The notes: generated from the sequence alone by a model not told the origin. DNA of 39,930 nucleotides from Methanosaeta sp. PtaU1.Bin060 (GCA_002067365.1 MVRK01000068.1:1-39930), one strand, 5' to 3'. Positions 1-8,531 are shown, counted from the first letter of the stretch. Numbers and translations are program-made.

Positions 1-75
1 CGCCATGAATGTACCGTCCTCAAGTGCCTCGTATTTTGCGTGTCTCAACGCTGCTGCGATATATTCAGAGAACAT
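1..75 (-). CDS. HicB-family antitoxin-like protein, 5' end only (partial at window edge)
   Basis: The minus strand reads 25 codons from an ATG at 75 down to base 1 with no stop, so the gene continues beyond the window. The peptide starts MFSEYIAAALRHAKYE and continues ALEDGTF. This resembles the N-terminus of a HicB-type antitoxin family in which a tyrosine-isoleucine helix is followed by a 'xLEDGTFxxxIPG' strand. HicB proteins neutralise HicA mRNA-interferase toxins and often repress their own operon. A hicA partner, if there is one, would lie outside the window. There is no clear ribosome-binding site, but a TATA-like box sits about 28 nt upstream, which fits a leaderless mRNA. Only 25 residues are visible, so the family call is an inference from pattern. 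Confidence 0.55.
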   Translation of the reverse strand, partial: MFSEYIAAALRHAKYEALEDGTFMA

Positions 76-102
76 TTCAAAGCGACTGTTGCTGCACTAT
101 AG

Positions 103-112
103 ATTTTATATC
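103..112 (-). promoter_or_regulatory. TATA box for the hicB-like gene
   Basis: On the minus strand this reads GATATAAAAT, a good archaeal TATA element, ending about 28 nt before the ATG at 75. The spacing suggests a leaderless or nearly leaderless transcript. Confidence 0.45.
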
Positions 113-185
113 TTGTCATTTTTGATTTGGCAACAAGACGAAATCCTTCAGGATCGCGTCTTCTGGTTCCCAGCGTTGATCCAGC

Positions 186-262
186 GGACAAGGGGGCCCC
201 GGGCGCTCGCCCGTGATGTGCCTGCTCGCATGCGCGGTCGGTGCGGCGGGCTGATGATTTAT
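186..262. repeat. Dispersed direct repeat, copy A
   Basis: The core at 203-229 matches 2269-2295 in the same orientation at 26 of 27 positions; the only difference is G at 213 against A at 2279. Looser similarity extends left (GGACAAGGG against GGACCAGGG) and right (GCTGATGATTTAT against GCTGATTATTATT). The two copies lie on either side of the orphan substrate-binding-protein gene. The rest of 76-354 holds no gene I can support. Confidence 0.7.
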
Positions 263-306
263 CTCTTTGTTTTTCCCCGATAGGATGCAAATCTTTTTGT
301 ACAATT

Positions 307-316
307 GATTTATTTA
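307..316 (+). promoter_or_regulatory. TATA-like box upstream of the ABC substrate-binding protein
   Basis: An AT-rich element (GATTTATTTA) lies about 40 nt before the ATG pair at 355/358, the right distance for an archaeal promoter with a short leader. No strong ribosome-binding site is visible beyond a weak GAG directly before the ATG. Confidence 0.35.
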
Positions 317-354
317 ATGACATTAAATGTTACCTATCTAAGAAAAGATCTGAG

Positions 355-2049
355 ATGATGCTAAACATGATACCAAATATCCGAATAACAACGGCGCGCC
401 TCGCGGCGCTGCTGGTGCTGGCTGCGCTCCTCTGCGCCGGGGTGCAGGCGGCGGTGGCGGAGGATGCTCTAACCATAGCTAGAAGCTCAGCTGTCAATTT
501 TGGAACCGATCCCACAATATCCAATACAATATCACCAGAGAATTGCGGCTATCAATTGCATCATCAATACACTCATTTTTCTCCTATGATTGGAATGGAT
601 AATACTGGAAACCTTATCCCTTGGATGGCAGAATCTTATGACATCTCAGACGATTATCGGACTATAACCTTTCATCTGCGAAAAGGAATCACGTTTGCAG
701 ATGGAACCCCATTCAATGCTTCTGTAGCCAAGTTCAACTTTGAAAGGATAATTAATTATGGCTATACTGACGCATTTGGGCCCAACGGAACGTCCAGTCG
801 GTTAAATATGTTTATCTATTTCGATAAGGCAGAGGTCATAAATGAATATACATTGAAGATTTATTTTACAAAAGGCTGGCTAGCAATAGCATTCGATTTT
901 GCACGCAGTCCGATCTGTGGGTGTTTTATAAGTCCCTTGGATGTAGTACCAGTCTGGGACACCAAAGGAGTTTTGATGCCTGAAAAGAAGTACAACGGCT
1001 TAGGGCCATATTATGTAGACGAGAACGAATCGATACCTAAGGAAAAGGTGGTCCTCAGGTTGAGGCCCTCTTGGCGGGATGATTTGAATTTCCATGAACC
1101 AAAGATGGACAAGATCGTTCTAATTCATATTGCTGATCCTCAGACTTCGCTTATGGCCATGGAGAAAGGTGAGATTGATTATATAGATAGATCTAATAAT
1201 CCTCCGGTAGATTCACTTATTAGGCTGAAGGGAAATTCGAAGATAACCATATTGGCAAGTCCGGATACTCAGATATATTATATTGCAACCGCCTACTGGA
1301 GAGCGCCTTTCAACGGAACGGAGGGAATATTGCTGCGGAAAGCCATTAATTATGCCCTTGATCGAGAGAAAATGGTAAAAGGTGCGTTCTTTGGCTATGC
1401 AACACCTGCAACAGATACAATGTACCTTTCACCCCAGCGAGCTGATGTTCCTGATTGCTGTTATCGAGGCTATGATTTCGACATAGAAAAAGCTAAGCAA
1501 CTCTTCGCTGAGGCCGGATGGAGTGATACGGACGGAGATGATATTCTCGATAAAAATGGAAAGCCTCTCAAGCTAGACCTCTTAACAACATCTCGTGCAA
1601 GCTTGATTTGGATGAAGGATCTCGCATTAATAATACAATCTCAAATGAAAGAGGTAGGAATAGACGTCGAGATTCGTACTCTTGATGCGAGTGGTTTTGT
1701 AGAAGCCAGCAAAATGGGAGATTATGATATGAGATTGTCGTATGATCAACCAAAAAGCAATCCAACTACAGAACAATTGACATATTTTTTATCGGGTGGG
1801 ATTCTTTCCACCCATTATGCAAATGAAAACGGAACACTTGAGCGAAACGCTATGAATGTCCGATATGCATTAGACGAGGAAGATAGGGAACAAAATCTTT
1901 GTCAAATATGCGATGTGCTATTCGAGGAAGCAGGCGTAATTCCCTTAGTTCACCCAATGACATATGCAATTATAAGCAGCAGAGTTCGTGGATTCGAGAT
2001 TAGGCCTGAATTTTATGAACATATCGAGGAGTGCTGGATCGAAGACTAG
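355..2049 (+). CDS. ABC transporter substrate-binding protein, family 5 (peptide/nickel type)
   Basis: This is an extracytoplasmic solute-binding protein that would deliver oligopeptides, nickel or a similar ligand to an ABC importer. From the ATG at 355 it has 564 residues. The first 35 or so form a signal peptide with an alanine/leucine-rich core, followed by the usual SBP_bac_5 order: a strand naming the current state (LIPWMAESYDIS), the signature TFHLRKGITFADGTPFNA, and later LRKAINYALDREKMVKGAFF, all typical of OppA/DppA/NikA proteins. The longer frame back to 241 has no support and lies partly in repeat A. No permease or ATPase gene is adjacent, so this is an orphan binding protein in the window. 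The mature part is clearly more AT-rich than its neighbours (hand count 25 G/C of 60 at 601-660), whereas the signal peptide is GC-rich. The ligand cannot be told from sequence. Confidence 0.9.
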   Translation: MMLNMIPNIRITTARLAALLVLAALLCAGVQAAVAEDALTIARSSAVNFGTDPTISNTISPENCGYQLHHQYTHFSPMIGMDNTGNLIPWMAESYDISDDYRTITFHLRKGITFADGTPFNASVAKFNFERIINYGYTDAFGPNGTSSRLNMFIYFDKAEVINEYTLKIYFTKGWLAIAFDFARSPICGCFISPLDVVPVWDTKGVLMPEKKYNGLGPYYVDENESIPKEKVVLRLRPSWRDDLNFHEPKMDKIVLIHIADPQTSLMAMEKGEIDYIDRSNNPPVDSLIRLKGNSKITILASPDTQIYYIATAYWRAPFNGTEGILLRKAINYALDREKMVKGAFFGYATPATDTMYLSPQRADVPDCCYRGYDFDIEKAKQLFAEAGWSDTDGDDILDKNGKPLKLDLLTTSRASLIWMKDLALIIQSQMKEVGIDVEIRTLDASGFVEASKMGDYDMRLSYDQPKSNPTTEQLTYFLSGGILSTHYANENGTLERNAMNVRYALDEEDREQNLCQICDVLFEEAGVIPLVHPMTYAIISSRVRGFEIRPEFYEHIEECWIED

Positions 2050-2069
2050 ACAACCATTCGATATGCAAA

Positions 2070-2105
2070 GGATCTCAGTCTCACCACGAGATCCCCTTTC
2101 TATTT
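2070..2105 (+). terminator. Hairpin plus T-rich tract after the substrate-binding protein
   Basis: GGATCTC at 2070-2076 pairs with GAGATCC at 2088-2094 (7 bp, 11-nt loop), followed by CCTTTCTATTTT. It begins about 20 nt after the stop codon. The remainder of 2106-2505 contains repeat copy B and a promoter but no gene I can support. Confidence 0.45.
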
Positions 2106-2257
2106 TAGTTGAATCGTTCTTCATTACGATTGGCATAATCCTTAGTTCAGGTCCGTCGCCTCTCTCCCTTGTTATTTAGCGACCACGACTACGCTCTTGC
2201 GCTCCTATCGGCCCGCCCGCACGACTAGCGTGCATGTCCGGGCTGGCACAGGTGGCA

Positions 2258-2320
2258 GGACCAGGGAGGCGCTCGCCCATGATGTGCCTGCTCGCGGGTG
2301 CAGTGAGCTGATTATTATTC
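2258..2320. repeat. Dispersed direct repeat, copy B
   Basis: The core at 2269-2295 is the second copy of the 27-nt repeat at 203-229 (26 of 27 identical, same orientation), with weaker similarity on both sides. Short ORFs on both strands here (about 2176-2439) look like chance reading frames across the repeat. Confidence 0.7.
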
Positions 2321-2463
2321 ATACCAGGGGTGGCCGCCATGATCACAGTCCTGGCATTCAACCTGCTCGGAGATGGGCGGAGGAGATGCGGGATAAAGAA
2401 AAAAGCAGATGCTCCGCCTTGATCGGCCACTCGTGACAATCCGTCGCCAATCTATCCAGGAGG

Positions 2464-2472
2464 CTTTAAATA
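2464..2472 (+). promoter_or_regulatory. TATA box for the Gate-domain membrane protein
   Basis: CTTTAAATA lies about 34 nt before the ATG at 2506, consistent with an archaeal core promoter and a very short leader. Confidence 0.45.
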
Positions 2473-2505
2473 ACCGGCCAAGCTGAAGATAGATGCAGCC
2501 AAACT

Positions 2506-3447
2506 ATGCTCGACCTGATACTCGAAACATTAGATGATACAGTCTCCACCATGATAACAGTATTCTTGATGCTCTTTATAACGGGCATCATGACAGAGAT
2601 GAATGTGTTTCAGCGGGTCTCGTTCATCGCCAAGCCGCTGGTGTCGATATCGCGTCTGCCAGAGGCATCAGCCTCGTCCCTTGTGATCAGCATCGGGTCT
2701 GCTCTGGCAGCGAATACTATGATCGCCAGGCTGAAGGAGGAAGGTCATCTGACTGAGCGGCAGGCGTTTCTCTCAGCCATCATGAACAGCGTTCCAGTCT
2801 ATTTCCGGGAGCTTTTCACATATCAACTGGCCTTTGTGATACCAGTGCTCGGTATCTTCGTCGGAGGAGTCTATGCGCTGGTCGCAATCACCACAGGGCT
2901 TGTCAAACTGATTCTAGTGATGATCCTTGGAAGGGCCTGCCTGAGTGATAATCTGGCGCAATCGTCCGGGAGTATAGAATACCATAGTGATAATAATATC
3001 ATCGCCGCATCAATTAAATCCTTAAGGGGTCAGAGCCGGATATTTTTCAGGATCGCAGCGCTCTACTTCATCATGACCTTCCTCGTCCTATATTCGAGCC
3101 AGAGAGGCATCTTGCAGTCGTTGGACGTCCATCCAATCGCCAATCTATTCATGGTTCCGCCTGACACAGTGATCCCTCTGACCATTTACGTTGCAAGCCC
3201 TAAAGCTGGAATCACCCTCCTTGGGCCCATGATCCAGAACGGAGGAATCTCAGAGTCGAAGGCCCTGATAGTATTGATGCTCGGAAGCTTATTCATGCTT
3301 CCAGTCTATTCCATCAGGTCGCTGATGCCCAATTACACTTCAGTCTTCGGCATGAGGCTCGGCCTTTCCCTGGTGGCTGTATCGACAGGGATTAGCGTCC
3401 TTGTCAGGCTCTTAGTGCTGATTGCACTTCTGATGGCGACTGGATGA
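2506..3447 (+). CDS. Gate-domain (nucleoside-recognition-like) polytopic membrane protein
   Basis: This 313-residue protein is almost entirely hydrophobic, with roughly seven to eight predicted membrane segments. The N-terminal part (residues about 10-70) contains the helix ...FLMLFITGIMTEMNVF followed by a conserved loop, and a similar Gate-type unit recurs in the second half (GITLLGPMIQNGGISESKAL). It resembles the COG3366/PF07670 group of uncharacterised archaeal membrane proteins related to the gating domains of nucleoside transporters and FeoB. The substrate is unknown. It stands alone: an AT-rich promoter precedes it and a convergent methyltransferase gene follows. The ATG at 2506 fits the promoter position. 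Family call reasonable; function unassigned. Confidence 0.8.
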   Translation: MLDLILETLDDTVSTMITVFLMLFITGIMTEMNVFQRVSFIAKPLVSISRLPEASASSLVISIGSALAANTMIARLKEEGHLTERQAFLSAIMNSVPVYFRELFTYQLAFVIPVLGIFVGGVYALVAITTGLVKLILVMILGRACLSDNLAQSSGSIEYHSDNNIIAASIKSLRGQSRIFFRIAALYFIMTFLVLYSSQRGILQSLDVHPIANLFMVPPDTVIPLTIYVASPKAGITLLGPMIQNGGISESKALIVLMLGSLFMLPVYSIRSLMPNYTSVFGMRLGLSLVAVSTGISVLVRLLVLIALLMATG

Positions 3448-3539
3448 TGCCTTGCCATAATCAAGCAGCTCCCCGAGCGAGAGGCGATCCCCAGATGAAT
3501 AGAGGATCATAGAGGATTTTGCAGATCCGACTCGAATGC

Positions 3540-4190
3540 TCAGGAACGCTGCCCAGGCGACGCAGTGACTATGAAATATCTCCTCAAAAGATTTCCTTTG
3601 ATCATCCATTTAGCGGATGTGAACCCACAATCCTTGAGCAATTCCTCCATCTCGTCTTGGGTGTATACCCTCACGTCTCCAGCACTGTTGAACCTCGATC
3701 TGAGGACCAGATTCACAAGGAATCTAAATGGATTGGGCGCCCACGGATCTGCGATTATCAAATGTCCGCCGCTTCTCAAGACGCGTCTCATCTCCCTCAG
3801 AACAAGCTCTGGACTCGGATAATGATGAAAAGATGCAATGCAGGTGATGATATCAAAGGATTTGTCCTCCCAGGGCAGATGCTCTGAGTCTCCAACCCTC
3901 AGATCGACGCGATGTCCTAGTAATTCCCTGCTTCTTTCTATCATTCCGGGTGATATATCGATCCCAGAGACCCTTGCATGGAATTTATTCGAGACCATAG
4001 ACAAGAATGTGCCAGTTCCACATCCCACATCCAATAATCTCTCGAAATTCCTGCCGGCAAGCTCCTGAATTATATCATAGTGCATCGGCTCTGTGTACTT
4101 GCCCGCGCAAGCATCGGAGTAATGCGAAGATAGCTCTTCGAAATGATCTCTGGATAGCTCTTTATACTTTTGCTGTCCAAATTTCCCCAT
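3540..4190 (-). CDS. Class I SAM-dependent methyltransferase
   Basis: This 216-residue cytosolic enzyme transfers a methyl group from S-adenosylmethionine to an unidentified acceptor. Motif I is clear (RLLDVGCGTGTFL, about residues 51-63), followed by SGIDISPGMIERSRE with the acidic residue that binds the ribose, then a motif around DIITCIASFHHYPSP and the LRSGGHLIIADPW strand of a Methyltransf_11-type fold. The start could be the ATG at 4193 or the next at 4190. The gene converges on the Gate-domain gene and is divergent from pheS across a 330-nt interval, so it is probably a single-gene unit. Its C-terminus (KGNLLRRYFIVTAS) gives no clue to the substrate. Ubiquinone/menaquinone-type or small-molecule methyltransferases are the nearest look-alikes. 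Confidence 0.85.
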   Translation of the reverse strand: MGKFGQQKYKELSRDHFEELSSHYSDACAGKYTEPMHYDIIQELAGRNFERLLDVGCGTGTFLSMVSNKFHARVSGIDISPGMIERSRELLGHRVDLRVGDSEHLPWEDKSFDIITCIASFHHYPSPELVLREMRRVLRSGGHLIIADPWAPNPFRFLVNLVLRSRFNSAGDVRVYTQDEMEELLKDCGFTSAKWMIKGNLLRRYFIVTASPGQRS

Positions 4191-4310
4191 CAATTATTTT
4201 TCGATGAATTTCGTATATCTTTTTTCCGGTCAAAGCAGGCACTCCTTCCTTGAGGCCCCTTCCTGTGAAGATCAAAGAGGTTCTCCCTCCTCCGATGAAG
4301 ATTCGATAGG

Positions 4311-4522
4311 TTTATAAATCATCACTCTAACCGCAAAAGCGTGCCTGGAAAGACTGCTCGAATCTCCTTTGTGGACCACAGGATCAGCCTCCTGAAACCG
4401 GTGAGGCTGGCCTCGGGCATCTTCGGACACCTGGTCTTTTCTTTCTTTTGATGAAAGGGCGAAAAACCAGCTTGATTTAGCAGGCTGCCCGAGAGATTTT
4501 CGTCCGACGGCGGGATGGTACG
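4311..4522 (+). promoter_or_regulatory. pheS promoter and roughly 180-nt structured leader
   Basis: A strong TATA box, TTTATAAAT at 4311-4319, puts the transcript start near 4340 and leaves a long leader before the pheS ATG at 4523. Within it, CAGCCTC (4385-4391) pairs with GAGGCTG (4403-4409), and a pyrimidine tract rich in T (4434-4449) follows about 25 nt later. A second weak pairing, GGGC with GCCC (about 4457-4490), comes next. This could be an attenuator or the end of a small transcript. I see no gene in 4194-4522. Confidence 0.45.
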
Positions 4523-5992
4523 ATGTTATCTGAAAGCGATGCCAAAGTTCTGAAAGCGATATCTGAAGGCCAAACTGATCCCCAGACCATCGCTGAGCAG
4601 CTAGGAATGAAGGTGGAGGCAGTGCGTGCCTCTGCTGATGCGCTAGAGGAGCGGGGCCTCTCCAAGGTCAACAAGACAGTGAATGAGATCTTCACCCTGA
4701 CAGATGAGGGGAGACTGTACGCCAGGGAGGGCCTCCCTGAGAGGAGACTGCTTCAGGCTATCGGCTCGGGAAAATCCATGGCCGAGCTGAAGGACCCGGC
4801 CCTCAAGATCGGATTGGGATGGCTTCGAAAGAAGGGCTGGGCTGTGATCCAGGCAGGAGAAATAAAGCCCATAGGCACAGCTGCCAGAGGATTGGATGAG
4901 GAGGTCCTGGAGGACCTGCTCTCCGGGCCTAAAAGCGGGACTATGCTGGACGGCAATGGTCTGGCGGCGCTGAAAGGACGCAGCCTGGTGGCATCGAGCA
5001 AAACCAAAGCGTGGAAGTACGAGATCACCCCCGAGGGCTCCAGGGCGGCCTCCGATCAGAAGGCAAAGGGCGCAGAGTCCATCGCTGCCATCACCACTGG
5101 AATGATCAAGACGGGTGATTGGGAGGGCGGCAGGGTAAATTATGGCGGCAGGCTTTACCAGGCCCGTCCCTACGACGTCACCCTCGCAGCAGACAGGATC
5201 TTTCCGGGCAAGAAGCACCCCTACCAGAGGCTCATCGACTTCATGCGGGAGATCATGCTGGAGATGGGATTCACTGAGATCAAGGGCCAGATCGTCCAGT
5301 CCAGCTTCTGGAACTTCGACGCCCTCTTCCAGCCGCAGGACCACCCTGCCAGGGAGATGCAGGACACATTCTATCTGGAGAGCAGGGCCGAGATCCCCGA
5401 CTTCACCAAGGTCAAGGAGATGCACGAGCGCGGCGGAACAGTTGGATCCACCGGCTGGGGAGGAGCTTGGAGCCCTGAGATAGCGCGCCAGGAGGTCCTG
5501 AGGACGCACACCACCGCTGTGACCATCAAGTACCTGGCAGACCACCCTGAGCCGCCAGTCAAGGCCTTCGGCATCGATCGAGTCTATCGGCGCGAGGCCA
5601 TCGATGCCACTCATACTCCTGAGTTCGAGCAGCTGGAGGGTGTCGTCATGGACAGGGATGTGAGCTTCCGGCACCTGCTAGGCGTCTTGGCGGAGTTCTA
5701 CTCCAAGATGGGCTTCGAGGAGGTGCGCTTCCGGCCCGGCTACTTCCCCTACACTGAGCCCTCCGTCGAGCCGGAGGTCTTCATAGACGGCCTGGGCTGG
5801 GTGGAGCTGGGGGGCGCGGGCGTCTTTCGCCGAGAGGTCACTGCTCCCTTCGGCATCGAGCACCCCGTGCTCGCCTGGGGCCTCGGCGTCTCGCGCGTTG
5901 CCATGCTGAAGCTGGGCCTGAAAGATCTCCGGCTGCTCTATCAGTCGGATGTCGAATGGCTGAGGAACACGCCCGTCACAGTAAAGTTGTGA
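4523..5992 (+). CDS. pheS: Phenylalanyl-tRNA synthetase alpha subunit
   Basis: This is the catalytic alpha chain of the (alpha-beta)2 enzyme that charges tRNA-Phe in the cytoplasm. The 489 residues begin with a winged-helix tRNA-binding region of about 170 residues typical of archaeal/eukaryotic PheS (AISEGQTDPQTIAEQLGM, then LTDEGRLYAREGLPE). The class II core follows, with the phenylalanine-pocket and ATP motifs HTTAVTIKYLAD, FGIDRVYRREAIDATHTPEF, RPGYFPYTEPSVEP and the motif 3 arginine in GLGVSRVAMLKLG near the C-terminus. The ATG at 4523 is preceded by CGGGATGGTACG; an out-of-frame ATG at 4515 is not used. pheT follows after 9 nt, so the two are co-transcribed. Length and motifs are normal for archaea. 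Confidence 0.98.
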   Translation: MLSESDAKVLKAISEGQTDPQTIAEQLGMKVEAVRASADALEERGLSKVNKTVNEIFTLTDEGRLYAREGLPERRLLQAIGSGKSMAELKDPALKIGLGWLRKKGWAVIQAGEIKPIGTAARGLDEEVLEDLLSGPKSGTMLDGNGLAALKGRSLVASSKTKAWKYEITPEGSRAASDQKAKGAESIAAITTGMIKTGDWEGGRVNYGGRLYQARPYDVTLAADRIFPGKKHPYQRLIDFMREIMLEMGFTEIKGQIVQSSFWNFDALFQPQDHPAREMQDTFYLESRAEIPDFTKVKEMHERGGTVGSTGWGGAWSPEIARQEVLRTHTTAVTIKYLADHPEPPVKAFGIDRVYRREAIDATHTPEFEQLEGVVMDRDVSFRHLLGVLAEFYSKMGFEEVRFRPGYFPYTEPSVEPEVFIDGLGWVELGGAGVFRREVTAPFGIEHPVLAWGLGVSRVAMLKLGLKDLRLLYQSDVEWLRNTPVTVKL

Positions 5993-6001
5993 GGTTCATT
6001 C

Positions 6002-7624
6002 ATGCCGGTTGTCAGACTTTATTACGAGGATATGGAGAGGCTGATAGGGGCCTCCAGGGACACCATCATGAGCAGGCTGGCCATGATGGGAGCAGACATC
6101 GGAAAAAGGGCTGAGGAGGAGTATGTGGACGTGGAGTTCTTCCCGGATCGGCCCGATCTCTACAGCCCTGAGGGAGTGGCGAGGGCTATGCAGGGCTTCC
6201 TCGGCCTTCGGACGGGCCTCGTGAATTACGATGTCGAGGAGGGTCCGATTGTGCTGGAGGTGGATGATTCCGTAAAATCGGTCCGCCCGATCATTGGCTG
6301 CTCTGTGGTGCGCGGCCTTGAGTTCTCAGACGAGGCCATCGAGTCCATCATGGGGCTGCAGGAGGACCTGCACTGGGGCCTCGGAAGGAACAGGCGCAAG
6401 GTGGCCATCGGGGTGCACGACATCTCCCGTGTGGTCCCGCCCTTCCGCTACCTGGGGGCTGACCCTGCGCGCGAGTTCGTGCCCCTGGACTTCTCGGAGA
6501 AGATGTCTATGCATGAGATCCTGCAGAAGCACCCCAAGGGCAGGGACTACGGCCACATCCTCGACGGCTGCGAGCGCTATCCCCTCATAGTTGATGCAAA
6601 CGACGATGTGCTCTCCTTTCCGCCTGTGATAAACGGCGAGCTGACGCGGGTGACAGATGAGAGCCATGACCTCTTCATCGACGTCACTGGGACAGATCCA
6701 GTCGTCTTCAAGGCCCTGAACATAGTAGTAACCTCGCTGGCCGAGAGGGGTGGCAGGATCGAGTCGGTCCTTGTGAGGCGAAGCGAGGGCGACTTCCGCT
6801 CGCCTGACCTGCGGCCAGCCCCCTGGACTGTTGCCTCAAGCGAGGCCAATAAGCTCATCGGCTTTGAGCTGAAGGCGCCGGAGCTGGCAGATTGCCTTGA
6901 GAGGATGCGCTTTGGGGCGAAGGCTGAAGGCGAATCTGTGCAGGTACAGGTTCCTGCATACAGGGCGGATATAATGCACTCCTGGGACATCTTCGAGGAT
7001 GCGGCCAAGGCATTTGGCTACGACAGGCTCGTGGCCGAGATCCCTAAGACTGTGACAGTGGGCCAGGCCCATCCGTCGGAGGTGCGCAAGGCTGAGGTTC
7101 GCGAGATCATGGCGGGGCTGGGTTACTTGGAGGCGATGCCATTCACCCTGACCAATGAGACTGTGCACTTCGACTGGATGAGGCGGCCGCGAGAGGGTGC
7201 GACGAGGGTCATGCATCCCATCAGCGAGCTGCACACTATCCTTCGCACGTCTTTGCTATCAAGCGTCCTGGAGATCTTCTCCCTCAATCAGCATCATCCC
7301 CTGCCCCAGAGGATCTTCGCTGCAGGCGACGTAGTGGTTGGGAGGAAGACCAATATGCACCTGGCAGCAGCATCGATTCACAGCGGCGCGAACTTCTCTG
7401 AGATCAGGTCTGTGGCGGACGCCGTCCTGAGGGAGATGGGCCTGGAGAAGCAGACGAAGATAGTTCCCTCCGAGGATGGTGCCCTGCTGCCCGGTCGCGG
7501 TGCGGACATCCTGGTCGAGGACGAAAATATAGGGCTCTTCGGGGAGATTCACCCGCTGGTCCTGCGCAGCTTCGGCCTGGAGCAGCCTGTCGTGGCGCTG
7601 GAGCTGAAGTGGGGAGAGCTTTGA
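6002..7624 (+). CDS. pheT: Phenylalanyl-tRNA synthetase beta subunit
   Basis: The beta chain supports tRNA binding and contains the editing (B3/4) domain that removes mischarged Tyr-tRNA-Phe. At 540 residues it is the short archaeal/eukaryotic form without the bacterial anticodon-binding extension. Visible markers are the opening B1 segment, EFFPDRPDLYSPEGVARAMQ, the B3/4 segment around HWGLGRNRRKVAIGVHD, the B5 region around FEDAAKAFGYDRL, and LGYLEAMPFTLTNE and HPISELHTILRTSLL in the synthetase-like core. The C-terminus FGLEQPVVALELKWGEL is complete. It starts with an ATG 9 nt after pheS, preceded by GAGGTTC. After the stop there is a small CGGCC/GGCCG hairpin but no T-tract, and no gene is apparent from 7625 to 7883. 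Confidence 0.97.
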   Translation: MPVVRLYYEDMERLIGASRDTIMSRLAMMGADIGKRAEEEYVDVEFFPDRPDLYSPEGVARAMQGFLGLRTGLVNYDVEEGPIVLEVDDSVKSVRPIIGCSVVRGLEFSDEAIESIMGLQEDLHWGLGRNRRKVAIGVHDISRVVPPFRYLGADPAREFVPLDFSEKMSMHEILQKHPKGRDYGHILDGCERYPLIVDANDDVLSFPPVINGELTRVTDESHDLFIDVTGTDPVVFKALNIVVTSLAERGGRIESVLVRRSEGDFRSPDLRPAPWTVASSEANKLIGFELKAPELADCLERMRFGAKAEGESVQVQVPAYRADIMHSWDIFEDAAKAFGYDRLVAEIPKTVTVGQAHPSEVRKAEVREIMAGLGYLEAMPFTLTNETVHFDWMRRPREGATRVMHPISELHTILRTSLLSSVLEIFSLNQHHPLPQRIFAAGDVVVGRKTNMHLAAASIHSGANFSEIRSVADAVLREMGLEKQTKIVPSEDGALLPGRGADILVEDENIGLFGEIHPLVLRSFGLEQPVVALELKWGEL

Positions 7625-7883
7625 GAGGGACGCCGAGAACGGCCTGAAGGCCGAATCCGAAGCTGTCGAATGCAATCTGTGAGTTCGACGGCTCCAGCCA
7701 ATAGGATACGGCCTCGTTCGATCATCAAGGGATGGCGAGAGGGGCGATCCTCAAGGCCGTTCGCATGAATCTTGGCGAAGAAGACTCGGAAAGACCTCTG
7801 GATTTCATAAAACCAAGCGAGGGGTGCTCTACGACTTTAGTGCGGCCAGATGCAGTTCGATCGGGCGGCAAAAAGATAAATGC

Positions 7884-8366
7884 TTAATTATAATATGTCA
7901 CATAACCATGCGGCGTGCCCTCAACGCCCCGGCTGAGGCTGGCGGCTGTGAGGGAAGACTGTGATCCATTTTTGGATTCTCTCGTGGGCCTGGTGTATCC
8001 CTTTATCATAAAAGCTGTCCTATTTGACTGAGGAGTCCCCGAAGCGCTGACTGAGGCATTGATGCCAGAAGTGGCGCAGACTCTGGCCCCTGTGCCCTTC
8101 GCCGGCCTGACATTCGCCTCGCCACATATCATAAAAGGAGGCTGTGGGCAGACCTTTTTTGGAATGCTGGCATTGAGGAGAGATTCATTCATGGCCGAGA
8201 TCTTCGAGATTGAGCTCAAGCTCGAATTGCTCAGGGCAGGCTCATTCGGAGTTGCATTGGTCGCATCATCCAAGCCATCACTGCTGTTCTCCGAGGCGGC
8301 CGCCAAAAAGCAAGCTGTCATGATAGCGATCAGCAGGCCCATGAAGCAGAAGGAAGGAATCCTCAT
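7884..8366 (-). CDS. Small secreted protein of unknown function
   Basis: I do not recognise this 160-residue protein. From the ATG at 8366 it has a clear signal peptide, MRIPSFCFMGLLIAIMTAC, then a serine/asparagine-rich stretch with several N-glycosylation sequons (NSS, NAT, NSS, NES, NAS, NRT, NGS). The mature chain has three cysteines, one in VCPQPPFMICG, and ends with a tyrosine-rich tail (YVTYYN). A GAGG lies 8 nt before this ATG, which is why it is preferred over the one at 8384. The gene is convergent with pheT and divergent from the thioesterase gene. Secretion and probable glycosylation suggest an envelope role; nothing further can be said. A plus-strand frame overlapping it has no such features and is taken as a shadow. 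Confidence 0.6.
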   Translation of the reverse strand: MRIPSFCFMGLLIAIMTACFLAAASENSSDGLDDATNATPNEPALSNSSLSSISKISAMNESLLNASIPKKVCPQPPFMICGEANVRPAKGTGARVCATSGINASVSASGTPQSNRTAFMIKGYTRPTRESKNGSQSSLTAASLSRGVEGTPHGYVTYYN

Positions 8367-8531
8367 CTTTGATCCTCGGCCCAACAGAGCACCTTTTGAG
8401 ATATCAACTTGCCCCTGAATCTTCTAAAGCCAGACGGGCGTGCAGTCTCAGCCGCCATAACCTCAAGGGCGTTCTGCTCGTCAAGTCACAACATTTAAGT
8501 CCATCGGGATCGGAAAATCGGCCGATCGGAA

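Noticed and set aside
2176-2439. Overlapping frames on both strands across repeat B
   Set aside because: Both arise from the repeat and GC-rich flanks; no start signals or recognisable sequence.
4446-4520. C/D box small RNA suggested by TTGATGAAA
   Set aside because: No matching box D (CTGA) with terminal pairing at a suitable distance.
4643-5674. 343-codon minus-strand frame opposite pheS
   Set aside because: Antisense shadow of a GC-rich conserved gene; no domain, start signal or plausible protein pattern.
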